From the NCBI GenBank assembly GCA_964532145.1, contig CAZHGM010000001.1, positions 1 through 64,000 on the forward strand: 64,000 nt of DNA, in the 5' to 3' direction. The position numbers and the translations under genes are program-made. The notes beneath the pieces are model-generated. The model saw nothing but the letters and a program-made list of their open reading frames with translations, was not told where the DNA came from and searched no databases. Shown one piece after another: positions 16,209 to 26,246 of the stretch (its first letter is position 1; each line of letters begins with the position of its first letter). Source of the stretch: JAPUDQ01 sp964532145. GTDB taxonomy: Bacteria; Patescibacteriota; Saccharimonadia; Saccharimonadales; Saccharimonadaceae.

Positions 16209-17429
16209 ATGCCTGATGATAAACAAAATTTTTCGATACCTTCGCGAAGTTATCTTGCTCCTAATGGCAATGCTACTACGACATCCAGCCGTGATGCAGC
16301 GGCCGCGATTATGCGCCAACAGATCGATACGCTCTACGATGACACCTCATCAACCACGGCGCAGCCACCACAGACAGCCACAGTAGCCACAGCAGACGAC
16401 CCTTACGACCGCAGTCACGATAACCGCCAGAGTCATGCTGCAACCTCAACTGATTGGCAGCATTATCATTCAGCCTGGCAAACCTATTACCAACAATACT
16501 ACGATCGCTACTACCGGTCGCAACATGAAAAGATATCCACCGAACTCAAAAAAGAACGTGATGCACGTGCGGCCGCCCAAAAGCAAGCTGCTGACGCCAT
16601 CACCCACGCCGAGACCATTGCCGCAACAACACCGCTGAGCGAAGACAAGGCGATCGATGAAATCCGAAATGATCTGCTTGGAAAGATCCAAAACGGTAGT
16701 AAAAAAATCCGCTCGAGTCGGCACTTTGTCCCCCTACTCAGCGCGCTTGTGGTCATGTCGTTGTTCATGTTTTTGCAGTTTAACCGCCTGATCATCGGGC
16801 AGGTCAGGACATTCATCAGCCCGGGCTCAATTACCGCGCAAAATATCATTGTCGATCCGATAAACAACACAAAGGTGGGGCAGGAGCCGCGCATCGTTAT
16901 ACCCAAAATCAATGTAGATGCTCCTGTCGTGTATGACGTACCAAACCTCGCTGAAGCGACTGTTCAGCATGCGCTCAAAAGCGGGGTGATTCATTACCCA
17001 ATCCCCGGAGCGAGCGCTAATCCAGGCGAAAAAGGTAATGCGGTATTTTTGGGACATTCTTCAAACGACGTATTCGATGACGGTGATTATAAATTTATCT
17101 TTGTTCAGCTTGAGCAGATGCAAACCGGTGATACCTTTTACCTAAACTACCATGGCACTCGCTACACGTACACTGTCACTTCGACCGAAACCATCATGCC
17201 AAACCAGCTTGACAGACTCGTGACAACAGGCGACGCCCCCACTGCGACGCTCGTCACTTGTACGCCAGTCGGCACTGCCCAGAAGAGGTTCTTAGTGCAC
17301 GGAACACAGATCAGCCCCGATCCAACTGGCGCAAGTACCGGTGAAAATGCCACCCCATCAACCTCGCCAACCCCAAGCAACATATCAGGAAACTCACCGA
17401 CACTGCTCGAACGGCTCTTTGGATTTTAG
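16209..17429 (+). CDS. Sortase
   Basis: The 406-aa protein has a long Gln/Tyr/Ser-rich cytoplasmic N-terminus with a coiled-coil-like charged segment (about 95-155), one membrane helix (about 172-192) and a C-terminal sortase domain. Catalytic residues are visible: His283 in FLGHSS, Cys351 in LVTCTP and Arg360 in KRFLVHG. Sortases attach proteins carrying a C-terminal sorting signal to the wall or polymerise pili. The long N-terminus is unusual for the family. A promoter-like TTGTAA-16-TATACT lies about 25 nt upstream. No sortase substrate is seen in the window. Confidence 0.9.
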   Translation: MPDDKQNFSIPSRSYLAPNGNATTTSSRDAAAAIMRQQIDTLYDDTSSTTAQPPQTATVATADDPYDRSHDNRQSHAATSTDWQHYHSAWQTYYQQYYDRYYRSQHEKISTELKKERDARAAAQKQAADAITHAETIAATTPLSEDKAIDEIRNDLLGKIQNGSKKIRSSRHFVPLLSALVVMSLFMFLQFNRLIIGQVRTFISPGSITAQNIIVDPINNTKVGQEPRIVIPKINVDAPVVYDVPNLAEATVQHALKSGVIHYPIPGASANPGEKGNAVFLGHSSNDVFDDGDYKFIFVQLEQMQTGDTFYLNYHGTRYTYTVTSTETIMPNQLDRLVTTGDAPTATLVTCTPVGTAQKRFLVHGTQISPDPTGASTGENATPSTSPTPSNISGNSPTLLERLFGF

Positions 17430-17435
17430 CTGTAA

Positions 17436-18884
17436 TCACTCAAGAATAAGTCGGGAAGCTTGGAGAACCGAAGCGTCATTTTTTGTGGTAAAGCTATACA
17501 TATATGTACCGTCTTCGCTCAAAAATGCTGGTTGTTTGGCAGATGCCGCCACGATATCATGTTGGTTTTGACCATCAAATTCACTGATCCGAGCCGTGCC
17601 AGACGTCGTCGACACGACATAGAAATCGTCAAGCCACTCAACAGGCATGCGGCTATCACCGTCAGTATCAAACTCGACACGATAACTATTCTCCGTTTCT
17701 AGGTCATACAGGCTGTATGCATGGCTATCGCCGGACACTATAAACCTACCCGAGTGCGAGACATCGAGCCACGACATATCATGGTCTTTCACGGCCAGCC
17801 GCGCATACACTTTGGCAGCTGCTTCGCCGGTCTCAACAGGGTCTTTGATCACATCAACCCCCCCAGATGTTGTGATTGCAGCATAATAATGCGAGTAGTA
17901 CTGGCCGATAGCCGCAAGCATAGGCTGAGAACTCGCCACACTACGCACAATAGTCTCTTTATCGTTGATATACACGCCTGCAATCCGCTTGTCAGCTCGC
18001 AGTGCAACAAACACGATATCGTTTTCACGGTATAGCTTATAACTCTCAACACCGGTCACTAGTGGCTGAGACACTGACCCTGCATTAGTATCTATTTTGC
18101 GGATGTCTCCTCCGGTCAGCGCGTACAAAATCGCCCCACTCGTCCCAGAAAAATGCATATCACGAAACTGAAGATTGAACTCTTTTGTGATATTTCGAGC
18201 TGCGCCATCTTCGGCCGTTCGATCAAGACGGATATATTCCGTAATATCTCCAGTTGTGTGTGAAACCAGCAAAAATCGTGAGCCAAAGTCCCACTCGACA
18301 ATCGCATAGTGTGATGATTGATCAGGAGCCACCGTGAGCTGCTCGGTCGGTATTGCTATGGTACGCAGCACCGGCGCTGTTTTGTTACGCATATCAAGAA
18401 TATGGACTTGAGGACGGGCAGCGTCGCCAACCGCAGCGACAAACCGTCGGTCGGGAGTTGATAGCGCTGAAGTCACGCCATCAGGAAGAGTAACGAGTGC
18501 TGTCGTTGTAATCTTTTTTGGGATCAACCGCGCATAGTTCAACCAGAGTAATTCACCGGCGGTAATGGAAACTGTCTTTGACCACTGGTTGTATCCTTCC
18601 CGCTGCATCGTTACGGTATGGCTGCCGGTCGCAACGTCAAGTTTTCCTGGAGTACGAAACCCAAGCTGCGACTCATCAAACCGAATCGATGCTCCGGCAG
18701 GAGTTGAGCGAAACTGCATGAGTCCGCCCTGCTCAATTTTCCGATCAGTAACATCAAACCTATATCCGAGAATAAGTAACAAACAAACAGCAGAAATCCC
18801 GATCGTAGCAAGCGTCATAAACCCGTAGGTAAAAAACAACATTGCTTGCCGCTTTCGTTTACTCATGCGATGAAAATTATTCAT
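17436..18884 (-). CDS. PEGA-domain membrane protein with beta-propeller-like repeats
   Basis: About 482 aa: a basic N-terminus, one membrane helix, then a PEGA-type domain (S-T-P-A-G-A-S-I-R-F ... G-S-H-T-V-T-M), then a long beta-rich extracellular part that reads like a WD/YVTN-type propeller (repeated strands such as D-R-R-F-V-A-A-V and R-F-I-V-S-G). PEGA domains bind or anchor in the envelope. Start choice is uncertain: the -10 box TATACT (18903-18898) is too close to 18893, so 18884 (GAGG just upstream) or 18866 is more likely. The long reading to 19028 would overlap the divergent gene. Confidence 0.75.
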   Translation of the reverse strand: MNNFHRMSKRKRQAMLFFTYGFMTLATIGISAVCLLLILGYRFDVTDRKIEQGGLMQFRSTPAGASIRFDESQLGFRTPGKLDVATGSHTVTMQREGYNQWSKTVSITAGELLWLNYARLIPKKITTTALVTLPDGVTSALSTPDRRFVAAVGDAARPQVHILDMRNKTAPVLRTIAIPTEQLTVAPDQSSHYAIVEWDFGSRFLLVSHTTGDITEYIRLDRTAEDGAARNITKEFNLQFRDMHFSGTSGAILYALTGGDIRKIDTNAGSVSQPLVTGVESYKLYRENDIVFVALRADKRIAGVYINDKETIVRSVASSQPMLAAIGQYYSHYYAAITTSGGVDVIKDPVETGEAAAKVYARLAVKDHDMSWLDVSHSGRFIVSGDSHAYSLYDLETENSYRVEFDTDGDSRMPVEWLDDFYVVSTTSGTARISEFDGQNQHDIVAASAKQPAFLSEDGTYMYSFTTKNDASVLQASRLILE

Positions 18885-19009
18885 ATGCCTCATAGAGAGT
18901 ATAGCAGAATTACCCCATACGCTTATAGCACAGTCGCACTTGCAAACAACAGGGAAGACGTGTACGATAGGCATAAGGATAAAACGCACAACAAAAAAGA
19001 GGGAACAAT

Positions 19010-19975
19010 ATGAGGGGGAAGCAAACAATTGTTATCAATGGCAAGGCGTATGACGCACTAACTGGCATGCCAGTCCATGATGAAACGCCCGCACAAAAAA
19101 GCACGCCACATACTGTCGCTGCACCAGTGAAGCCGTCCGCAGCACAGGCCGCACCAGAGCACAATACTCGCACTACTGGCCGTAATGCCCGGCATAAACC
19201 GCATCGCAGTACCACGCTGCGCCGCGACATCGTCAACAAGCCGGAAGGCAAACATGTCGTCGCATCACAACAGCCACGCGCCCATGTCAGCCGGAGCGGT
19301 ATGATCTCAAAATTTGCACCCCACCCAAGCAAGCCTGAACCAATCATATCGCGCTCACAACCCGTGTCCCCTATTGTGGCGTCAGCCCATGCTAAAGTGG
19401 CGGCACATCCTACAACTACGACGGTACCGCGTTCATCACGTGAACTAAAAAATCACCTCATTCGCCAGCAGATCGACAACGCCCCAACACACCACGCCGC
19501 TCCTAAAAAACAACGGCGCGCGCCCCTACGCGTAAGTTCTGTCATGGCAGCATGCTTGGGCCTCATGATCCTCGGCGGTTATCTCTCATACATAAACATG
19601 CCGAATCTTTCAGTCCGCGTCGCAGCCGCACAGGCTGGTGTTAATGCCAAATATCCAGGCTACACGCCAAGCGGTTATCGTTTTGACGGACCGGTCGCCT
19701 ATAGCAATGGCACTGTCTCATTGGGATTTGCTGCTAATGGTGGTACCGCAAGTTACGAAATCAACCAAAAAAAGAGCAACTGGGACTCTCAGGCCGTTCT
19801 GGATAACTTCGTTGTGGCCCAGTCCGACCAGTACAGCGTCAACGACATCCAGGGTCTCACAATTTACACCTACGAAAACAACGCAGCATGGGTTAACCGC
19901 GGTGTCCTATATACCATCTCCGGTAATGCGCCGCTTCGAACCGATCAAGTCCTCAAAATCGCCACCAGTCTATAA
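19010..19975 (+). CDS. Single-pass membrane protein with DUF4367-like extracellular domain
   Basis: The 321-aa protein has a long basic, Ala/Pro/His-rich cytoplasmic region of about 175 residues, one membrane helix (about 178-198) and a C-terminal domain with Y-x-P-S-G-Y-R, F-D-G-P-V, and I-Y-T-Y-E segments. The tail resembles DUF4367-type domains found on exported anti-sigma-factor-like proteins. It is divergent from the PEGA gene. GAGGGA lies 6 nt before the ATG. Confidence 0.6.
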   Translation: MRGKQTIVINGKAYDALTGMPVHDETPAQKSTPHTVAAPVKPSAAQAAPEHNTRTTGRNARHKPHRSTTLRRDIVNKPEGKHVVASQQPRAHVSRSGMISKFAPHPSKPEPIISRSQPVSPIVASAHAKVAAHPTTTTVPRSSRELKNHLIRQQIDNAPTHHAAPKKQRRAPLRVSSVMAACLGLMILGGYLSYINMPNLSVRVAAAQAGVNAKYPGYTPSGYRFDGPVAYSNGTVSLGFAANGGTASYEINQKKSNWDSQAVLDNFVVAQSDQYSVNDIQGLTIYTYENNAAWVNRGVLYTISGNAPLRTDQVLKIATSL

Positions 19976-20022
19976 CCGCAAGATTTTGGATTTTTGATTT
20001 TTTGATTATAGAATAGTCATAT

Positions 20023-21495
20023 ATGACTGTCCGAACGAGATTCGCACCAAGCCCAACTGGATATTTGCATGTTGGCGGTATCCGTACCGCGCTGTTCGCA
20101 TATCTCGTCGCCCGTCAATCCGGCGGTCATTTCATACTGCGTCTGGAGGATACCGATAAAAAGCGAGAGGTAGTGGGAAGCGCCGAACATCTCATTAGTA
20201 GCCTAAAATCACTCGGTCTGCAATACGACGAAGGTCCTGATATCGGTGGTCCATATACACCTTATAAACAATCGGACCGGCTTGAGAGCTACCAGCGATG
20301 GGCGAGAGAACTTATCGAAGCTGGGCGAGCCTATGCTGATCCATACACACCAGAGGAAATGCAAGCTTTTCGTGACTCAGCCCAAGCCGAAAAGCGCCCA
20401 TTCCTTTACCGTGATCACCGTCCCGAAAGTCCTCCTGTATGGGATGGCAGTCAACCACTGCGATTTAAAAGCGAGCCAAAAGAATACCATTGGCACGATG
20501 AGGTAATGGGTGACCTCGTAGCCCGTTCTGAGAACATTGACGATTTTGTTCTTATCAAGAGCGATGGTTATCCGACGTATGATTTTGCGCATATTATCGA
20601 TGACGCAGAGATGCACATTACACATGTTATCCGCGGCCAAGAATTCATCTCGAGCATGCCGAAGTATTTGAACCTTTATGAAGCACTAGGCTTCGGGATG
20701 GACCGATCGACAGGCAACAACGAGAGTGGCCAGGACAGGCAATTACCAATCTTCGCCCATATGCCGCATATATTAAACGAGCAGGGCAACAAAAAACTTG
20801 GCAAACGTGACGGAGCCAAAGACGTACTAGACTATATTCGTGACGGTTATTTGCCTGAAGCACTCGACAGCTTCATAGCCACGATGGGCTGGAATGACGG
20901 GAGTGAGCAAGAAGTCTTCACGATGGATGAGCTCATCGCTAAATTCAGTCTCGCTCGTGTCCAACGCTCCGGTGCTCGATTTGACGAGAAGCGGTTGCTC
21001 TGGGTAAACGGACATTTTATCCGTGAATTACCCCTCGAAGAGCTCTCTGTTCGTGCTGAGTTCTTTTGGCCCGAATGTGCTAAAAATGCCGATGAATCAT
21101 ACAAGTCTCACGTGCTCGCGCTGGCTCAAGACCGTCTCAAAACTCTCAAAGACCTGCCCAGTCTTACGGCTTACTTTTTCGAAGAACCGCGTGAAAATCG
21201 CTCACTCATTGCGGATAACAAACAACTCTCAAAGCTAACTCCAGACGAAATTAGTCAGATCTTGCAGGCTGCACATGACAAATTTACTAAGCTTGAACAT
21301 TGGTCGAGCGAGGCTATTCAGGACGCTCTCAATGAGCTACTTGACGAATGTGGCCAAAAACCGGCCGTTATATTCGGACTAATTCGCATCGCGACCACCT
21401 GGGCGCAGTTTAGCCCGCAACTCAATGATACGTTGGCGCTATTCGGCCGTGAAACCACATTACGACGCCTGCAAACCACCATGCATACCGAGTAG
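20023..21495 (+). CDS. gltX: Glutamyl-tRNA synthetase
   Basis: The 490-aa class I aminoacyl-tRNA synthetase has the HIGH-type motif in S-P-T-G-Y-L-H-V-G-G (His16) and a KMSKS-type motif KLGKR (258-262). It charges tRNA-Glu, one copy of which (CTC) lies 3 kb downstream. Length and motif spacing are normal for bacterial GluRS. It may be non-discriminating and also charge tRNA-Gln, as in many bacteria without GlnRS; the window cannot settle this. TAGAAT lies 8 nt before the ATG with no SD. Confidence 0.97.
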   Translation: MTVRTRFAPSPTGYLHVGGIRTALFAYLVARQSGGHFILRLEDTDKKREVVGSAEHLISSLKSLGLQYDEGPDIGGPYTPYKQSDRLESYQRWARELIEAGRAYADPYTPEEMQAFRDSAQAEKRPFLYRDHRPESPPVWDGSQPLRFKSEPKEYHWHDEVMGDLVARSENIDDFVLIKSDGYPTYDFAHIIDDAEMHITHVIRGQEFISSMPKYLNLYEALGFGMDRSTGNNESGQDRQLPIFAHMPHILNEQGNKKLGKRDGAKDVLDYIRDGYLPEALDSFIATMGWNDGSEQEVFTMDELIAKFSLARVQRSGARFDEKRLLWVNGHFIRELPLEELSVRAEFFWPECAKNADESYKSHVLALAQDRLKTLKDLPSLTAYFFEEPRENRSLIADNKQLSKLTPDEISQILQAAHDKFTKLEHWSSEAIQDALNELLDECGQKPAVIFGLIRIATTWAQFSPQLNDTLALFGRETTLRRLQTTMHTE

Positions 21496-21527
21496 TATTA
21501 GCGTAAGCTTTTTGCTATACTACCTCT

Positions 21528-22673
21528 ATGTTTAACCGTCCTAAAAATGTACGGCATCCTCACAGCGTGAATCCTTTGTCGTCTTCGCTCACTCCTCATG
21601 ATGCTGTACCAAAACGATGGACGCGTCTCCATCAGCTCCTTCATGACAATCACGGCATGCGCTATTTTGTGATGACTCTCGGGGTAGTGGTGGCAACGGG
21701 CGTTGCCGTACTGAGTATTATGCATCTTACCGCTGAGCCGATCCCCGCCAACCATAGTCAGATAGCAACAAAGAAAAAGACGCCAAAGTTTTACTCGCAA
21801 CTTACCGGCGCAGAAACATCGGAAGATGCTGCCCAGCGCCCCGTTACTGCCGTCATGATTGAGAACAGCCCTGAAGCACGGCCTCAGTCAGGGTTAAAAG
21901 ATGCGGGCGTGGTATACGAGACAGTTGCTGAAGGTGGAATTACCAGATTTGTGGCGCTATATCAGGAGTCACGCCCTGGGCTCATTGGTCCCGTCCGGAG
22001 TGTCCGCCCATACTACGTCGAATGGGCCAGTGCATACGATCCAGCTGTTGCACACATAGGCGGTAGCCAACGGGCACTAAGTATGATTCGCTCAGGCAAT
22101 TATGGTGTTGATATGGACGAGTTTTTCAACGCGAGCACGTATTGGCGAGCTGACGACCGCGACGCACCACATGATGTCTACACGACCTTTGACAAACTTG
22201 ATGCGCTCCGTGAATCAAAAGGCAAGACACGTAGCTCATTTTCGACCTTTGAACGCGTCAATGGCGCACCATCGATCGATCCCAATGCCACTTCGATTGA
22301 CATCGATGTGTCCTCGGGCGTGTTTCATATCACCTATGATTACGATGCAAGTAGCAACTCATACGTGCGTAAGCAAGGCGGAGAGAGCCACATCGATCGC
22401 GAGGGGGGCGAGATCAAACCGTCAGTTGTTATCGCTATAAAAGTGCCGATGAGCATTGGCATGGAGGACGGCTATCGTGAACAAATCACAACCACAGGCA
22501 GCGGTCAGGCCTATGTATTCCAAAACGGCACTGTCACTGAGGGAACCTGGCACCGCGATGGCGAGAAAGCCCCTCTTCAGATTACCGCTGCCGACAACAG
22601 TAACATCACACTTGTACGCGGCCAGACATGGATTACGGCTTTAGCAAACAATCGGGGGGTATCATGGCAGTAG
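21528..22673 (+). CDS. DUF3048-family exported protein (YerB-like)
   Basis: The 381-aa protein has a basic cytoplasmic head, a membrane helix (about 45-67) and the DUF3048 core: V-M-I-E-N-S-P-E-A-R-P-Q-S-G-L, V-Y-E-T-V-A-E-G-G-I-T-R, G-P-V-R-S-V-R-P and H-I-G-G-S-Q. The family (B. subtilis YerB) is exported and its function is undefined. TATACT is 6 nt before the ATG with no SD. It overlaps the histidine kinase gene by 10 nt, suggesting co-transcription with the two-component genes. Confidence 0.85.
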   Translation: MFNRPKNVRHPHSVNPLSSSLTPHDAVPKRWTRLHQLLHDNHGMRYFVMTLGVVVATGVAVLSIMHLTAEPIPANHSQIATKKKTPKFYSQLTGAETSEDAAQRPVTAVMIENSPEARPQSGLKDAGVVYETVAEGGITRFVALYQESRPGLIGPVRSVRPYYVEWASAYDPAVAHIGGSQRALSMIRSGNYGVDMDEFFNASTYWRADDRDAPHDVYTTFDKLDALRESKGKTRSSFSTFERVNGAPSIDPNATSIDIDVSSGVFHITYDYDASSNSYVRKQGGESHIDREGGEIKPSVVIAIKVPMSIGMEDGYREQITTTGSGQAYVFQNGTVTEGTWHRDGEKAPLQITAADNSNITLVRGQTWITALANNRGVSWQ

Positions 22674-24157
22674 TGCGGCTTGCGGATTACTATAAAGGCC
22701 ACGTCAAACGCGTTTCGTATGTTGTAGCCGGGATGATTATTGCCGTTAATCTCGCCTTAACATTTATCCTACTTCAGTTTCATTATTCGCTTCTCATGAT
22801 CGCCATATATGTGTTGCTCCCTGTTATATTTCTTGAAGTATTTTCGCTGTTCATTATCCTGCGCTACGCGCTTGAACCACTCGAAATTCTAACACGCGCG
22901 GTCACGTACGTATCGCCACAACAGTCAAATGTAACACCGCCACACGTCAACGATCCACGCCACCAGGTGACTGGCCTTAAAGAAATGGTCCAGGTCATAT
23001 ACGAACGTAAAGAACAGGTAGCGAAAACGCTCACCACCACAGATATGGCCGATTTGCTGCCAAGCGGAATTATTGCATTTGATACTGCCGGCAAAATCGT
23101 ATATCACAACACAAAAGCTCCCGTACAGGAGAATGCGGATAAGGAGCAGCAACTCACGCTGCAATTTCTTGGTAATGACACGCCCCAGAACTGGCTTACT
23201 GCCGTGCGAGAGAAAAAACTACGCGACATAAAGTTGTGGCAGGGAATTGAGGATAAGCCCCTTGGAGAAGAAGGACGTCATCTCTACGATGTGGTTGGAT
23301 ATTACGAGAAAAATTCACCTCACAAACTCGAAGTTATTATGGTGACGATCGACCGCACCGAAAATTATGTCGAAGACGAAGAGGCCATTGACTTCATCTC
23401 ACTTGCAGCGCATGAACTTCGCGGGCCAATCACCGTTATTCGCGGCTATATTGACGTGCTAACACAAGAGCTTCAACCCATGATCAAAGGTGACCAGCAG
23501 GAGCTAATGGACCGCCTCGATGTGTCGGCAGCTCGTCTGAGCAACTACATCAACAACATCCTTAATGTCGCCAAATACGACCGTCGCCATCTGAAACTTC
23601 ACCTCGTCGAAGATCGACTCAGCACCATTTATTCTGCTATCGCCGATGATTTGCAGCTGCGGGCCCGCACCCAAGGCAAGCTGCTCGATGTCGAAATTCC
23701 GACTGACCTGCCAACGATTGCCGCCGATCGTAACAGCCTTTCTGAAGTATTGGCAAATCTTGTCGATAACGCGTTGAAGTACAGTCGTGAAGGCGGTCAT
23801 GTACAGGTGACTGCGCGGACAGACGGATCAAGTGTGATTTGTTCCGTGAAAGATCATGGTATTGGTATCCCAAGCTCTGTTATGGGGCATTTGTTCAGTA
23901 AATTTTATCGCTCGCACCGTTCCCGCGCAACCGTATCGGGCACGGGATTAGGGTTATATATTAGCAAAGCGATAATCGAGTCCCATGGCGGACAGATTAG
24001 CGCTAACTCAAGTGAAGGCGAAGGAGCGACCTTTACCTTTACCGTACCGACCTATGATTCCGTCCGAGAGCTTCTCTCCGCTGATGAAAACGCAAACGCG
24101 AGTATTATTCATACGTCAAGTGGGTGGATCAGAAACCATAATAAATTCGGAGGATAA
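22664..24157 (+). CDS. Sensor histidine kinase
   Basis: The 497-aa protein has two N-terminal membrane helices with almost no extracellular loop, a PAS-like region (about 115-235), an HisKA dimerisation domain with His250 in A-A-H-E-L-R-G-P, and an HATPase_c domain (N box N-L-V-D-N-A-L-K-Y, G1 D-H-G-I-G-I-P, G2 GTGLGL). Start at 22664 is chosen because a G-rich SD-like run precedes it; the longer reading from 22628 lies inside the upstream gene. It pairs with the response regulator that starts 4 nt after its stop. The signal is unknown, probably membrane or intracellular. Confidence 0.93.
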   Translation: MAVVRLADYYKGHVKRVSYVVAGMIIAVNLALTFILLQFHYSLLMIAIYVLLPVIFLEVFSLFIILRYALEPLEILTRAVTYVSPQQSNVTPPHVNDPRHQVTGLKEMVQVIYERKEQVAKTLTTTDMADLLPSGIIAFDTAGKIVYHNTKAPVQENADKEQQLTLQFLGNDTPQNWLTAVREKKLRDIKLWQGIEDKPLGEEGRHLYDVVGYYEKNSPHKLEVIMVTIDRTENYVEDEEAIDFISLAAHELRGPITVIRGYIDVLTQELQPMIKGDQQELMDRLDVSAARLSNYINNILNVAKYDRRHLKLHLVEDRLSTIYSAIADDLQLRARTQGKLLDVEIPTDLPTIAADRNSLSEVLANLVDNALKYSREGGHVQVTARTDGSSVICSVKDHGIGIPSSVMGHLFSKFYRSHRSRATVSGTGLGLYISKAIIESHGGQISANSSEGEGATFTFTVPTYDSVRELLSADENANASIIHTSSGWIRNHNKFGG

Positions 24158-24161
24158 GCCC

Positions 24162-24542
24162 ATGAACTCTCAGCCTGTACAATCCATTTTAATGATTGAA
24201 GATGACCGATTTATTGGCGAAATGTATGTCAGAAGCCTCAGGAAAGAAGGCTATCACGTCGAGTGGGTCGTCACAGGGCCAGAAGGGTACGCATCGGCAA
24301 CCGCTCAGCACTACGATCTTATTTTACTTGATATCATGCTGCCGGAAGCGCAAGGGACCGAAGTGCTTGAACAGCTCCGCAATCCTAAGAACGATAAGAT
24401 TCCGGGCAGCAGAGTAATTATCCTCACCAACTACGAGCAAGATGACCAGTCTCGCCTTGCCATGGAGGCGAAGGCTGACGGCTATCTTATCAAAGCAGAG
24501 ATCACGCCACGCAAACTGATCGAAATCATCAAACAATTGTAA
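24162..24542 (+). CDS. Single-domain response regulator
   Basis: The 126-aa receiver domain has an acidic pair (E-D-D), phospho-acceptor Asp57 in L-L-D-I-M, a conserved Thr in I-L-T-N and a Lys in L-I-K-A-E. There is no output domain. GGAGG lies about 8 nt before the ATG and the gene follows the kinase by 4 nt, so they form a cognate pair. Lacking an output domain, it must act by protein contact. Confidence 0.92.
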   Translation: MNSQPVQSILMIEDDRFIGEMYVRSLRKEGYHVEWVVTGPEGYASATAQHYDLILLDIMLPEAQGTEVLEQLRNPKNDKIPGSRVIILTNYEQDDQSRLAMEAKADGYLIKAEITPRKLIEIIKQL

Positions 24543-24598
24543 GCGTCCTAGACATTCCGCCTCTGTTTTGTTATAGTATTTCGGTCAATTGTGACCGC

Positions 24599-24673
24599 GG
24601 CCCCATCTTCTAACGGTTAGGAAATCGGGTTCTCATCCCGGCAATTGGGGTTCGATTCCCCATGGGGTCACCA
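24599..24673 (+). tRNA. tRNA-Glu(CTC)
   Basis: 75 nt with acceptor GGCCCCA/TGGGGTC, anticodon loop TTCTCAT giving CTC, T-loop TTCGATT, and encoded CCA. The terminator stem begins at the CCA. Confidence 0.96.
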
Positions 24674-24711
24674 AAGTAAAATACCCACTCCGCGTGGGTA
24701 TTTTACTTTGG
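24671..24711. terminator. Bidirectional terminator after tRNA-Glu
   Basis: An 18-bp perfect stem (24671-24688 with 24694-24711) with a 5-nt loop, flanked by A/T-rich arms, lies between tRNA-Glu and the convergent DUF937 gene. It should end transcripts in both directions. Confidence 0.85.
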
Positions 24712-24748
24712 TTATCCCGAGCACAGGATGTAGAGAGGTATTCACGAG

Positions 24749-25294
24749 CTACATCGATTTTTGCGAGCCAGTGGATTCTTTGACCATATCGAGTACGTTG
24801 CCGATGAGGTCGGTAAGTGAACCACCCTCAGGCGTTTTGGTCTTGTTTAGAGTGTCCGAGACTCCATCAGCATCAAGGTTGTCTTGTTTTTTCTGACGGG
24901 CGAGATAGGCCATGGCGATGGGGGCAAGAATAATCATCAAGCGTTGGATGCTTTGTTTGTCGGTACCGATTTTGCTCGCAATAGCGTCCATAATATCCCC
25001 AGAGTTTGGGCCAAACACGTGGCTCAATATTTTGCTGCCATCGCTTTCAACCTCAGCCGCAGCCAGGTGGGCAGGATCGTCGGTCACACCTGAATCAACG
25101 TGCTGGTCAAGTGCCTTGTTGAGGGATTCTGCCCCATCTGAGGCACTTGCATTCTTTGCCATACCGGCCAAAATCATTGGCAGACCAACTGCAATCGCAC
25201 TGTTAACCTGAGCAGTACTTAGCCCCGTCTTATCCGCAATGACCTGAGACATTTTATTCTGCATGATGTTACCAAGTATCGACTTTAGATCCAT
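24749..25294 (-). CDS. DUF937-family protein
   Basis: The 181-aa protein fits DUF937/YidB-like proteins: an N-terminal helix bundle with D-K-T-G-L-S, a long Ala-rich helix (G-L-P-M-I-L-A-G-M-A) and a second copy-like segment around G-D-I-M-D-A-I-A-S-K-I-G. No catalytic motif is known for the family. AAGGAGG lies 7 nt before the ATG. It stands alone, convergent with tRNA-Glu. Confidence 0.75.
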   Translation of the reverse strand: MDLKSILGNIMQNKMSQVIADKTGLSTAQVNSAIAVGLPMILAGMAKNASASDGAESLNKALDQHVDSGVTDDPAHLAAAEVESDGSKILSHVFGPNSGDIMDAIASKIGTDKQSIQRLMIILAPIAMAYLARQKKQDNLDADGVSDTLNKTKTPEGGSLTDLIGNVLDMVKESTGSQKSM

Positions 25295-25403
25295 AAGACG
25301 CCTCCTTTATTCTATAAGTGATACTTATTATAGGTAGCTTCGACAGGCTAAACTGTAATCCCGATCACCGAACCATACGAGACAAAATCGTGTCAGAGAA
25401 GTG

Positions 25404-26147
25404 CTAGCGAATGTAGTATTCTACAGTGACAGAGTAGGGCAGGTCATTTTCACCTGGCTGTAATACTAATGATGATGTCGTATCTTCAGCTACCATGCTA
25501 CGACTCGATGCACCATACAGCGGTGGCACTATCCCGAATCCGACGCCATCATTGACTGTTTTTACCTTATCGATAGTAAAGCCAAGATTTTTCGCTGACT
25601 GATCAGCTTTGCTGCGAGCATCTTTAGTGGCAAGATTGCGAGCTTCCGATTCTAGTTGCTTGCGCTTTGCATCGCTAAATGTTGGTTGCGGAGTGACGCT
25701 TCCTTCAGGATTCGTCGTCAATAGATAGTCCTGAACCTTTTGGGCAAGATCTTTGTCGCCCACCGTCGCAGTGACGGTACTGGTATAAACATACATGTCT
25801 TTACTGGCTTCATCTGGGCCATTGTAGCCGTTAACATCAGTCTTGATTGCAGTGTCTTTGACGCCTATCTCTTTGAGCTTTGCAACGACTTCATTAGTCT
25901 TGTCCGTGGCGGATTTTAGGGCAGCTGCTTTATCGGTATTCTTAAATTGGTACGATGGCCAGAAGGCATATTCGTCTGGGGTTGCTTTGACAACTGCTTC
26001 GCCAGTCACCGAAACAGTGCGCGCATCGCTGTCATACTTCTGTGTCCATGGCCGCCAGAGTGCGAACATACCTATAACGACGACGGCCAGCACTGCGCTT
26101 ATCACGCGAAAATCAAGGCTAATATTCATTTTTGATTGTTTTGACAT
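25404..26147 (-). CDS. SIMPL (DUF541) domain envelope protein
   Basis: The 247-aa protein has an N-terminal membrane helix (about 12-28) and a SIMPL/DUF541 domain: T-V-S-V-T-G-E-A-V-V-K-A-T-P-D near the start, A-L-K-S-A-T-D-K, and a C-terminal Y-S-V-T-V-E-Y strand. Such proteins are periplasmic or surface oligomers with poorly defined roles in envelope stress. AAGGAG lies about 9 nt before the ATG. It is divergent from the 26247 gene. Confidence 0.85.
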   Translation of the reverse strand: MSKQSKMNISLDFRVISAVLAVVVIGMFALWRPWTQKYDSDARTVSVTGEAVVKATPDEYAFWPSYQFKNTDKAAALKSATDKTNEVVAKLKEIGVKDTAIKTDVNGYNGPDEASKDMYVYTSTVTATVGDKDLAQKVQDYLLTTNPEGSVTPQPTFSDAKRKQLESEARNLATKDARSKADQSAKNLGFTIDKVKTVNDGVGFGIVPPLYGASSRSMVAEDTTSSLVLQPGENDLPYSVTVEYYIR

Positions 26148-26246
26148 ACATCATTCTCCTTATGACTATAGCCTGATTATATCACCTCTCAGACATTTAT
26201 CAGCATCGTATACTATCATACCGGCATAACTAAGGAGATTCCACCT